This document shows, one piece after another, positions 23,202 through 33,389 of a stretch of DNA of 64,000 nucleotides; the stretch's first letter is position 1, and every line of letters starts with the position of its first letter. The notes beneath the pieces are model-generated. The model was not told where the DNA came from. It saw only the letters and a list, made by a program, of their open reading frames with translations, and ran no database searches. This DNA is from Fennellomyces sp. T-0311 (taxonomy: Eukaryota > Mucoromycota > Mucoromycetes > Mucorales > Lichtheimiaceae), in the NCBI GenBank assembly GCA_025266875.1, contig JALLLT010000061.1:62001-126000 (forward strand). Direction: 5' to 3'. Both the position numbers and the translations under genes were made by a program.

Positions 23202-25260
23202 GGGTAACATGCCCTCCCAAAAGAGCCCCTCCCCCCTCCCCGGGGTGTGACGCGTTTTTTGTGAGAGAAAATGCGCTCTGTATCCGAAATTCGGGTGCAC
23301 CCTCTCGATTCTTGCGCCGAATAACAAAATGTCGAACTTCATGGCACATGTCAACTGCGATCCCTCTGTCGTTCTTCACTTTTCTGACGCGGAAACCGAA
23401 AATGCAACGGATTCCGAGACTGAATCCATGCCGAGCTACAAGTCTCTATATGTCACGTACTTTCTGAAAAAAATTCCAGTTAGATAGCTACGAGGAAACA
23501 GCGCCTGCGTACTATAACTCTGAGAAAAAGAAGTAAGTGCCTTGGATGACATTCACTAGATTACGAAAAGACTAAGCGATTTAAAGCTCACAGGTATGAG
23601 CGCTTTACATTGGACATTGGCTGGTCAATGAAAAAAGTCAACGGGCCGAAAAAGCTGGCAAACAACGTGCATCGTTACAAGAAAAAGTGTAATGGTGCAT
23701 TATACTGTGCGCACGAGGCATGTAGACTTAAAGACACACACTTACGCCCTGGACATGACGAAAAAACTACGATGGCGATTCGTGAGAAAGGGTGTTACGA
23801 ATGTGGCAGCGTGTTGGAGCATATTCCTTATGACGTCGAGGCTTCTTAATTCTTCAGGATTGACAAGTGCAATGTGAAGCAAAACGGCAGACACACTCAT
23901 AAGAAGTATCTGGCCAAGCACCTTTCTGAGAAGGAAAAAGAAAAGCTTATGACGAGAATACGAAACGATCCAACAGTGACGCCAACAGCTGCCATACAGG
24001 GCACGGTGAAAAAAGCATCCTGTGATTTTCCAGGCTGTTATGGACGGCGTTCATGAACGACTACAAATTGAAGTTCGACGGACAGAATCCATTTCTTGGG
24101 ATGATGTTGGATTTCTCTATGGCGCAGAAGAATGGATTTCTAAAGGCATAACAGCATACACCGGGAAAACTGATGGATCACGATTTGTCAAAGGGTGCTA
24201 CATGCATTGGATGCAATCTGTACAACGTGTCAGCAGTAACCACCGAACCGTGCCGCCTGAAAGATCCGAGCGGTTTTGGGAATTGACGAGGATCATCAGA
24301 ACAACTGAGGATGCCGACGAATTCTGTCAAAGCTGCAGAGAACCGGTTTCGGATTACCATCATGTTTTTAATTGGCTTAAATGGTGGCTTCAACCGTCGA
24401 TAAGCAGCATGATATTCCAACATCGCTCACCTATGAACCCACCTCTACGAAACCATCCGTCACCTACAACAAATGCTGTCGAGGCCTACCACAGAGACCT
24501 CTATCGTAACATTGTCGAGTATCCTGGCTTAACTCTAGGTCTTCGCCATGCCCTCAATTATATCGCGACAGCTGAGAGCTCCTTGAAGAATTATCAAGAG
24601 TATGGGCTACGACCTACCTACGATAGAGTACCTCGACAGAAAGCAAAGCGACGTCCAAGGTTTCAAAAAGTATTTTAACGATGGACGTCCACCGGATGTA
24701 GCGAGTCAGCTGGTTGATACCGTTGCCTCTGTGCATGATGGGTTAAATCTGTCTTACTATGAGGATGATAGCGAAGTACCAAAGGTTGAGCCCAGTACGC
24801 AAGACACGAAATCCAGCAAACGTAGGCACGCTCGTAGCTGGCGCGGTAACGACGGTGATAATGGGCTCTTAAAAGAAGATATTGAATATATCCGCAACCA
24901 AGAAGACAAACTACACTTCGTTGATGAACGGGCAATCGGACTACTGGACTCAAAAGACACTCCATTTACCCTTGAAGAAATCGAGCTAATGGGCGAAAAT
25001 CTGGAGCCTGGGACAGGGCAACGCCTTCATAAAATTCTCGGCCATGACATACCATTATCCAAAGAAAACGCTTCTGCGGCCTCCAGCAATACTGCGAAGG
25101 AAAACCTAGAGGCCAAAGAAATGGGAGACCATGCTGGTGAAAAGAAGAAAAGGAAGAAAAGACCAGCGCCTGAGTACGTCCCAGGGCGCCTTTCTCTCAC
25201 AAAAACGCCGCCACACCGGGGGGGCACCTTTTGGGAGGGGCACCTTTTTTCATGTTACCC
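23202..25260 (+). mobile_element. MULE-like DNA transposon, internally deleted, with about 70-bp inverted repeats
   Basis: The element begins GGGTAACATG and ends CATGTTACCC. Its ends match over about 70 bp with small gaps; shared blocks include CCCTCCCAAAAG, GGTGTG and TTTTTGTGAGAGAAA. Inside are the remains of one transposase gene on the plus strand. No clear 8-11 bp target duplication is visible next to either end. The long repeats, a cysteine/histidine DNA-binding finger and a C-x2-H transposase motif together suggest the Mutator-like superfamily. Confidence 0.75.
23329..25260 (+). pseudogene. MULE-like transposase remnant (zinc finger plus C-terminal half)
   Basis: From the ATG at 23329, exons at 23329-23457 and about 23491-23532 lead into the frame at about 23595. 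A finger resembling the WRKY-GCM1 type follows (CNGALYCAHEAC, GCYECGSVLE and then NGRHTH), interrupted by one in-frame TAA at 23847-23849. After a plausible intron ending CAG near 24034, the frame carries KGCYMHWMQSVQR, the C-x2-H motif found in MULE transposases, and TTNAVEAYHRDLYRNIVEYP, which may hold the third acidic residue. The region that should carry the first two catalytic aspartates is missing, apparently by deletion near 24100-24180. A further 1-nt shift near 24665-24675 moves the frame into an acidic, Lys-rich tail that runs into the right inverted repeat. It is inactive as it stands. Confidence 0.68.
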
Positions 25261-25442
25261 CCAACAGTGGCATCGCTGAAGATGTTGTAGCGGTATGGAT
25301 CAAACGGTTTAGGCAGTCGTGCAAGTTCAAGTATGGGGTGAGCCCAAAACCATCGACAGTGCAAAGAAATCCTATTGGGGTTCGGTCGCGTAAAAGTACG
25401 AAGGAATTTGTCATTTTTGCGTGCACTCTCTCTAAACCGTTT

Positions 25443-27476
25443 CTTTTCTCTTAGAGCACTGTCCGTTCGCCGACCATAACACCTGTTTCACGCTCCCCAG
25501 ACTCCACGCCAAATACTTCTTCGTCCGGCTCTACAACTACAGCGGCACCCGTGACAGTAGCGTTTCTCGAAGAATTTAAAAATAAACATAAGCAAATGAA
25601 GAACGTATCGAAGTGGGAATTGCCTTCCTGAATATGCTGAGGATGTACATAGCGTTCAGTTTTGGTAAAACATTACTGTGTTTGGAAACTGTGGGAGTAC
25701 AGAAAATCCTGCCAGTCGCTTGAAATTTTATTCCCCTCTCTTTCGCTCCCATTTTCACTCTTATCAGTAAGTCCAAGCATTTGAATGTGTCAAAATGATA
25801 ATTTGCATCTCTTATATTGCAGGTTACTCTTTGTGGAAGTCGTGGTAACATGCAAGCTCGTCACTTAATCTTAGGCACCGGAGAAGACTCATTATTTTTT
25901 TAGGTCTCTTATCGATTTGAATGCCATCAATGTACGAATTGTAAAATAACTAAGATTTTGAATCGTCTAGCAACAATACTTTTGTAACACTTTTGATTTA
26001 GATACTTCCTTTTCTATTGGGGTATCATGGTAAGCACTGACAGAAATATTTCGACCTCCACACTAACGCATTTACCTGCTGTAGGACACGCGTCGCTTTC
26101 GTCCATTTGTTGACATCATCAATCAGAGAGGTGACGCGGCACTTTTTTGGTTGACAATGCCAATACTGTTCTGTAATAACTGGAATGGTGAGTCAGATAG
26201 TATAAACTGATCAAACGTACTACAAGCACAGTGCGATGGTCGTTAGTGGCTGGTTCAACGAGATAGCACTGCTTCCAAAGCGCCTCTCTTTTGTTACGTA
26301 GCCCCCCCCCTGAACAGTGATCTTATATGGTTTCTGCTTCTTCCCAAAAAGGTGTGGTATTTCCACCAGGAAGCAGTTACCAAAGTAGGAGACATCCGCG
26401 AACCCTAATTTTGGAAGTGGAGTTCTCTATTCGGAGCATAATGAGAGCACCCTGGGATGAGTACCTAAACTCATATATAGGGAAAGTACGTTTTTGTATA
26501 CCTATTCGCTAGTCTTGCGAAAAGCTAACAAATTCTCAAGACAAACTTCAACGATCTGATGGATCACGCCCGTTCGCAAATGTTCTCATTTGAGAAAGAA
26601 TTCGAAATGGAATGGGCGCAGTCCACAATAGAAACCGCTTTACGATTATACCCGGCCGAGTTCATCCCACTCACGAATCAAACGGAGTGGGATGTCTTAA
26701 AAAAGATATGGGTCTTCATAGACAAGGCTTTCGACGATGTGCCTGTCGATGTACGAAGGTAAGCTGCAAATTATAATAAGTATGTCATTTATCTCATACA
26801 TATTTAATGCGAAATAGCGGGGAAATGGAATGTACATTTTCTTCACTACGTCGTAACAAAGGACCGGATGCCACTAAAAGGAAATTCCTTGGCCACAAAA
26901 CAGAGCTGCTAATGAAAGCAGCTCTGGGCGACTACGGTCGTTGTGAAGCCGGAAAGGCAGATAAGGGTGCAGAAGGCACAAAGGAGAAGTACGAAGCTGG
27001 TTTAAAAGTACCGAAAATGTTGAAGGACATGATATGGGCACTACCGGCAATTTGTACTGAAACAGATGATCTACTGGTTGTGGGTCTGATCATTTCAGGT
27101 ACTATATTGAAGCAATATGCGTATATGCTCTCACTAACTGTCTCGCCTATATATAGGTTTGAAGATATTTGCCCTGCTCATGGACCAACCTTCAACATAC
27201 AGTTGTCGCATAACCAGAACCCAGCCCATTTACTTTCCGGGGACGATTGACGATTCCCCGGTTGGGCTGGGTACACTTGTAAAATTCGTCTCGCAAGTGA
27301 AGCAAGTGATCATGTCGACGTACACCGCTTCCAAACACAAAACAATCCAGTCTGCAACGATGGAGAACTGTCTGATAAAGCCCGAACAACTACAACCTTG
27401 CGTCACCAGCCCAAAACCCAGGCCAGCAAGACGCCAAAAAAAGGACTCATCCAGTACATCGTCATCAATGTCATAA
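25443..27476 (+). CDS. Member of an uncharacterised repetitive protein family (partial, possibly decayed)
   Basis: Function unknown. Well-supported exons on the plus strand are 26002-26029, 26085-26187, 26352-26485, 26541-26758, about 26818-27098 and 27157-27476, all in phase. They encode YFLFYWGIMDTRRFRPFVDI, then NFNDLMDHARSQMFSFEKEF, TEWDVLKKIWVFIDKAFDDV, GRCEAGKADKGAEGTKEKYE, AGLKVPKMLKDMIWALP and TYSCRITRTQPIYFP. I recall similar sequences occurring many times in Mucorales genomes as hypothetical proteins; this is memory, not a search. A likely N-terminal segment at 25455-25631 (Ser/Thr/Pro-rich, ending EFKNKHKQMKNVSKWELPS) stops at TGA 25629-25631, and I could not join it to 26002, so the 5' half may be broken. 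It directly follows the MULE-like element. Confidence 0.6.
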
Positions 27477-28265
27477 ATATACGCATCATAATAACCCTCA
27501 TTGTAAATACCTCTTTTGTCGATCCCAACCTAGTTCTCAAAATATATAAGCATTTAAAATCTGTATATTTGTTTTAAAAAAAAGTACTCTCATGTTTAGT
27601 CAAATGTTGGTTACCAAAGAAAAGCGCCACCAGCCCCTATGGTAGTTAGATCGAAAGTTAAGTTTTATTTCTGAGAGATTTTTGACCTGCTCCTATAGGT
27701 ATTAGGTCTCACGCTTGCGGTTCTTATGTTTTAACTATTTCAATATTACACAGTTTTAGATTCTATGTTTGAGAAAACCGCAACTGTGGAAAAAGCAGGT
27801 CTGTGTAGTAGGAAATTCTAGGAAACAGGGACCGCTACTTCCATATTGACCTTAGAGATCCTGGATACCCACACATGTCATATGTTCTCTGCTTGAAGGA
27901 TAGCGGTCAATCTTGAGTGATCCTTCGTCGTCTTTCGAGTGGATCAGGTTGTCGGTCCAGTTCAAAACCCGGAGTCGGGCTGCCAAACTTGCTCCCATTT
28001 ATCTCGGGCGAGGCGGATCCCTGAACACAGAAAGCAATTCATAATATAGCCGATGAGACATGTGTCAGCGTATTTTCGATTGTGACTAGTACTTCTTGCA
28101 TTCATATCTTCATGAGTTGACAGTAACAAAGTGCTCTCGCCTAGCCTTGGTTTGCCCACAGGGACAGGCTGGCGCGTTGTACGTCGGTGAGCGCCAGTGC
28201 AATCCTCAGTTGATAAGCTTTTTTTGTATGTATATGTTTTATTGTCTTGGTGCTGGGCCCCAAGA
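27477..28265. other. Intergenic with possible transposon debris
   Basis: No intact gene. On the minus strand, 27960-28159 reads as a protein-like stretch (GKPRLGESTLLLSTHEDMNA, then CLIGYIMNCFLCSGIRLARD) that could be the decayed 3' part of the neighbouring LINE or of another element. The T-rich run near 28218-28245 could mark the 3' end of the LINE on the minus strand. Confidence 0.35.
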
Positions 28266-29330
28266 TTATGTGTTTAGCTCAGGTACAAGAAAAGTATATC
28301 GAGACTTAAGTTCCGTTAAATGATTATTTGCGACCGTAATATTCCATGTGGAGCCCTCTAACACGCAGCGCCAATGCATCGCCCATACGGTTTGGATTAC
28401 CAAACCCATGGCTGATAGATTTTGAGCACAAAAATCCAACGGAGACGAAAAGCGAAGATGAATAGCATCCCATACGACGTCCAGAGTAGTGGGCGGTGGC
28501 GAACGAACAATGGGCAAGGCATATATCCAGAAAGTGTCCTTCAGCGGGCAATCGAGCACAAAGTGTCGTAGCATTTCAGGTTCAGTTTCACTCAGTTGAT
28601 ATGCTGATGCCGATCGCTCGTTGCTGTTTCTACGTTTGTATAAGATCGAATCAAGCAGCCGCGTTAGGCTTAAGCAACGTACTGTTTTGGATGTTTTGGT
28701 TCTTGATACGAACTCTTCATTTCTTTTGAGGCTTATCATTACTTGAACTGAGTCTCTTGATGGGGCTGACACGCTAGCCAAGGTATTGGAAACTAGCAGC
28801 TTTGTTGATTGGTGTTCTGTATATCATGTAATTTCTCGGCCTGGGTTGGCTGCTGCTGCTTGTTGATGGTTCTATGATGGCGCACTTGCTTGGATGCCAT
28901 TGATCACCGTACTCTTTTGAGTGTAGTTCCACAGTTTTCAGCAATTGTACCATATCTTTTAGCAATCCCAGCAATGCTACGTCAACGGCATACAGCAAGG
29001 ATGATACCAGTACTCACTATTTATCATACGTTACATAGAGGTTTCTGTATCCTTGGTAGAGAAAGGAGCAGTATGGAGTACCAACAGGTCTTTTCCCAAA
29101 GCTTGCAACCGAATACAAAGTCGCTGAGGAGCGAATTGGTGAAAGCGGCGTATAACAGTGGGCTGAGGATAGATCCTTGTAAGGCACCTATTGACAGCCA
29201 GATATATTGAGATCGGTGGTTCTGGAGTATAACAACAGTGCGTTCATCGTCGAATAGGTGTCTTAGGAGATGGAACAGAGCGCTTGTCAGGTTTCCCTGC
29301 AACGTTGATCATACAATGTCCCTTGAGCAC
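28266..29330 (-). mobile_element. Decayed, 5'-truncated non-LTR retrotransposon (LINE) with reverse transcriptase remains
   Basis: Minus-strand fragments in different frames align with parts of a LINE polyprotein. The segment at 29024-29302 contains GALQGSILSPLLYAAFTNSL, the conserved reverse-transcriptase block before the palm aspartates. The segment at 28774-28998 contains LLYAVDVALLG, where the catalytic YADD has become YAVD, and WHPSKCAIIEPS. The segment at 28266-28781 has the C-terminal region with EMLRHFVLDCPLKDTFW. Frameshifts and deletions separate the pieces, and the endonuclease half is absent, so it is dead. Confidence 0.75.
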
Positions 29331-30041
29331 GAATCGTTGAATTTACCTTTAAGCTCTTTAAAAAAACGTCCTAATTCACTAAGGAGATTCAATCGACGGA
29401 TCAGTTTCCACATATATCTAACTAAATCCTATAAAGATTGCTTTAAAAGCCTGCAACCGCCGACTTTCGACTTCATAGCTGTTTTGCCTCCAATGATCCA
29501 TTCATATTACTTTCTTTTACATAGAGCTTTCCATTTACAATGTATTCTTTTTCTACTTTTTAACGTTTCCTTTTTCAAAGGTTTTCAAATTTACCGTTTT
29601 CAAGTCTTGCTTTTTGATTAATTCCATTCAAAGTTGGTCATACCTCGGTCCCAAACATACTAGCAACAAAAAAAACTGTCCCATATTACTCCCAGTTGAA
29701 AGCATTCACTACGAAGAGCAAACTAAAGCCTCTCCCCAAACAGCGGGTGTACCATATGCTCGTCGCCATAGTTTCTCTTGTGTAACCACCACAGAAGCCT
29801 AGCAACAACAGCATATGAACATATTCAGCGTAAACCATGAAGGTTTTCGGGCGCACAATGTAAAAATACTTCTAGTAAACAAGTAAAGTCAACTTCTCAC
29901 TGTGGTACAGAGGGCAGTTTATACCCACAGTGCCATGCAAAAGTTCCAGTTCCAGCGAAACAAAGAAGGGTGGCTTGCGTCCGTCAAAAATTGGACAACA
30001 AGCTTTTTTTTGAGCCGCTTATTCCTTCCTCTAAATTCGCC
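29331..30041. other. Intergenic upstream of NOP56
   Basis: No gene recognised. The right end contains the NOP56 promoter and short leader. A TATA-like TTATAAAAG lies at 30050-30058, inside the first intron, and so is not placed to drive this start. Confidence 0.5.
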
Positions 30042-31750
30042 ATGGTACGTTATAAAAGATCCACGATCGCGCTAACACATCGGTTTAACGCGCATTACTA
30101 CAGTCAAACTACGTGTTGTTTGAATCAGCTTCCGGCTACGCCTTGTTCGAGCGAGTTCAGTCTGAAGAGATTGGCGCCAAGTTGGAACAGGTCCAAAAGA
30201 CTGTTACGGATCTTGCCAAGTTTGGCCAGACCGTGAAGCTCAAGTCGTTCTCTCCTTTCAAGAGTGCGGCCGACGCTTTGGAGAACGCCAACGATGTCTC
30301 TGAAGGTATCGTGAACGATTCATTGAAGGCTTTCCTTGAAATGAACTTGCCCAAGCCTGGCAAGAAGAACAAGGTGACACTTGGTGTTTCCGAAAAGAAC
30401 TTGGCTGGTGCCATCAAGGGCGAATGCGGATACGAATGCTCGACCGACGAAGTTGTGCAAGAGACGATCCGTGGCATCCGTCTCTGGTCGGAGAAGTTGT
30501 TGTCGCAGTTGAAGGAAGGCGATTTGCAAAAGGCTCAGCTTGGTTTGGGTCACAGCTACTCGCGTGCCAAGGTCAAGTTCAACGTCAATCGGTCCGACAA
30601 CATGATCATCCAGGCTATTGCTCTGCTCGACCAACTCGACAAAGACGTCAACACATTCGCCATGCGTGTCAAGGAATGGTACTCGTGGCACTTCCCCGAA
30701 CTTGTCAAGATCGTCAGCGACAACTACAAATACGCCAAACTCGTCAAAGCCATCAAGAACAAGTCGGACCTCAAGGACGATGATCTTGAACGTCTCACCG
30801 AGCTGGTTGATGAGGATGAATCCGTCGCACAGCAGATCATTGATGCCGCACGCGCTTCCATGGGTACCGACATCTCGCCCGTCGATATGATCAACGTCTT
30901 GAACTTTGCCGACCGTGTCATCAGCTTGGCTGACTACCGCAAGAAGCTCCACGAATACTTGATCTCCAAGATGAACCACGTCGCTCCCAACTTGGCTGCT
31001 TTGATCGGTGAAGTCGTCGGCGCCCGTTTAATCTCTCATGCTGGTTCGCTCACTAACTTGTCGAAATACCCTGCATCCACCCTTCAAATCCTTGGTGCCG
31101 AAAAGGCTCTCTTCCGCGCATTGAAGACCAAGGGCAACACCCCGAAGTACGGTCTCATCTACAACTCCTCCTTCATTGGCCGTGCTGGTGCCAAGAACAA
31201 GGGCCGCATGTCCCGCTATCTCGCCAACAAGTGTACCATTGCCTCCCGTATCGATTGCTTCACCGGTAAGATTGCTATGGTTTCAATTAGATATATGTGC
31301 TAACTCCTCTTGCAGAGCTTCCTTCGGACAAGTTCGGTCAGGCTCTGCGACAACAAGTTGAGGAGCGCTTAGCATTCTTTGACTCTGGCGCTACTCCTGA
31401 AAAGAACGTTGATGTCATGAAGCGTGTCATTGACTCGTTGGATGATGAGGACGAGGAGATCGTTGTACCAGAGCCCGCCAAGGGTAAGTTTCGTAGTAAT
31501 CTGGAGTAAGTTGCATATGACTAACATACTTTCTCTAGCTGCTGGCGTCAAGCGTACCGCAGAAGAAGCATCTGCAGAAGAGCCAAAGGAAAAGAAGCCA
31601 AAGAAGGAGAAGAAGGAAAAGAAGGACAAATCAGAGAAGAAGGACAAGTCCGAGAAGAAGGACAAGTCCGAGAAGAAGGACAAGTCCGAGAAGAAGGAAA
31701 AGAAGGAGAAAAAGGAAAAGAAGGAGAAGAAGAAGAAGAACAAGGATTAG
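30042..31750 (+). CDS. NOP56: Nucleolar protein NOP56 (box C/D snoRNP core)
   Basis: Core protein of box C/D snoRNPs, which guide 2'-O-methylation and processing of rRNA in the nucleolus; it pairs with NOP58 and fibrillarin. Exons 30042-30044, 30104-31265, 31316-31483 and 31539-31750 encode 514 residues. The first coding exon is only the ATG, spliced to TCAAACTAC to give [22 protein letters not shown]56 rather than NOP58 is indicated by [20 protein letters not shown] and the nearly invariant [20 protein letters not shown]. The Nop domain ([40 protein letters not shown]) is complete. The C-terminal tail is a lysine/glutamate run with an 18-bp DNA repeat. It is convergent with the polygalacturonase gene, 225 bp between stops. 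Confidence 0.96.
31625..31696 (+). repeat. 18-bp tandem repeat, four copies, in the NOP56 tail
   Basis: Four consecutive units close to GACAAGTCCGAGAAGAAG encode DKSEKK four times. The first copy differs from the others at two positions. Charged KKE/D tails are normal for NOP56/NOP58, and repeat number probably varies between strains. Confidence 0.9.
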
Positions 31751-31975
31751 ATGTATCTACTCATTCGTTGACAAGTTTTTTTTATCGTTTATATTTTTTG
31801 CACATTTCATTTCTTTCATGCCGTCATTGTATACAATTTAAACCGCCTCTTCCGATGTACTCACTTTTCAACCAACAAAAAAAAAAGTTATTTTCCTTGA
31901 CATTCATTGTTGAAGTAATAGATTGCTGATTAGGTCATTAGAGTTTGTTTATGTCAAATGTTTGCAAGGTTCAAT

Positions 31976-33333
31976 CTATTTGCAGTAAGAGATCTTGTTT
32001 GAGTTCTTCAGGTTCTTGCACACGTTGCTGGTGGTTTTGCTGCTTGCTTTGACATTGATCTTGGACATGCTGAATCTCTCGCAAGGAGTGTCCGTTGAGC
32101 AGTTAATGTCGACAATAGGATACTTTTTGTTTGTGGCCGAACTATTTGTACAATATTGGTCATTGATGTGCTTAGGCAAAATAACTTTTATCACTGACCC
32201 GTAAATGTTATTGATAGTAACATCCTTGATAGTGAGCGAGTGTGAGTCAGATCCAGTGCAGTATTCCAGTTGATTATTATCGCAGTAATGCGTGGTGATC
32301 AAGATAGGGTGGTCGACTTGGTCCAAATTGATATCATCAAAGACTATGTTGCTCACGGAACCTTTTCCACCAGGCCAAGTCTTGATTCTATCACAGTGTG
32401 CATGAGTGCAAAGAAATTCATACAGGCTTCTTCTTTACCTGACACCGTTTTGGCAGTTATGACACGCGTTCGAGATAAACTTCAAATCAGAAACGGTTTC
32501 GGTCTTGGAACTACCTTTTTTGCCCAAGGATCCAACGCTGAAACCATGGCTGCCAGTACAATCCAAACCAGTTACAGTCAAGTTCCTGACACCTAAAAAA
32601 AGTTTAGCTTCATTGGTGGATAGCCAAAACTTTTTAACGCTCACCAGCATTGACAGCAATACAGTCATCACCATTGACGATAGTAGAGGAGCGGATAATG
32701 ATGTCTTCAGATTGCGAGACATCAAAAGCATCGGTGTTGTGAGCATCCAACTCGGCATTGTCCGATACAGTATTGATTTTAATGTTTTCGAACACAACGT
32801 TCTCGCAGTTGTTCACACTAAAGTGCGAGCGTGGTGCCTTGACGATAGAGAATCCGCCAAAGTAAGAGTTGGTGGCCTTGGGCTTGAAAAGAGGTGGAGC
32901 CTTGCGATTCTTGGCGTTGTACCTTTTTCATATAAAAGAAGAGACCGTTTATTTTCATTTTCAACGTGCAGCGTTTGACATTTACGTACCATGCTTGACC
33001 ATTGCCGTTAAATTTACCAGGCCCCTTGAACTGGATGTTGTCACCTTCGATGTAAAAGAACGCCTTTTCATTTTGGAACTTTGTGTTGTAAGATGGCAAG
33101 TTGATAGTCGACTGAAAATCCACGGTAACATCTTGCAGATCCTCGATCGTAACCACTGATTTCAAGTTATACGTCTTGCCTTTGGGAAACTTGACGGTAC
33201 CGCCCTTGTTACAGCTCTTGAACGCTGAGACAATGTTGGATGCATCATCACTACCACTCTGCTGAACAGTACATGTCTTGGCAAAGGTGGAGGAGATAAA
33301 GAACAAGGCCACACTGAGAGGAATAAGTTTCAT
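31976..33333 (-). CDS. Secreted polygalacturonase, GH28
   Basis: Pectin-degrading glycoside hydrolase that cleaves alpha-1,4-galacturonan. Four exons (32990-33333, 32645-32922, 32439-32592, 31976-32387) join in phase to 395 residues. The start MKLIPLSVALFFISSTFA is a signal peptide. GH28 active-site motifs are NTDAFDVS, NGDDCIAVNAG, GSHGFSVGSLG and RIKTWPGG, supplying the three aspartates, the histidine and the arginine/lysine. The NTD motif is followed by AFD rather than GFD, a variant I associate with exo-acting enzymes of Mucorales; exo versus endo is therefore inference. N-glycosylation sequons are present. The promoter shows TATAAAAG 49 bp before the ATG. Confidence 0.93.
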
Positions 33334-33381
33334 GTTTTCCACTTGCTGATTCTGTAATGGATGTATTATTGCTTCATCACT

Positions 33382-33389
33382 CTTTTATA
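33382..33389 (-). promoter_or_regulatory. TATA box of the polygalacturonase gene
   Basis: Minus-strand TATAAAAG lies 49 bp upstream of the ATG, a typical position for an inducible fungal secreted enzyme with a short leader. Confidence 0.6.
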
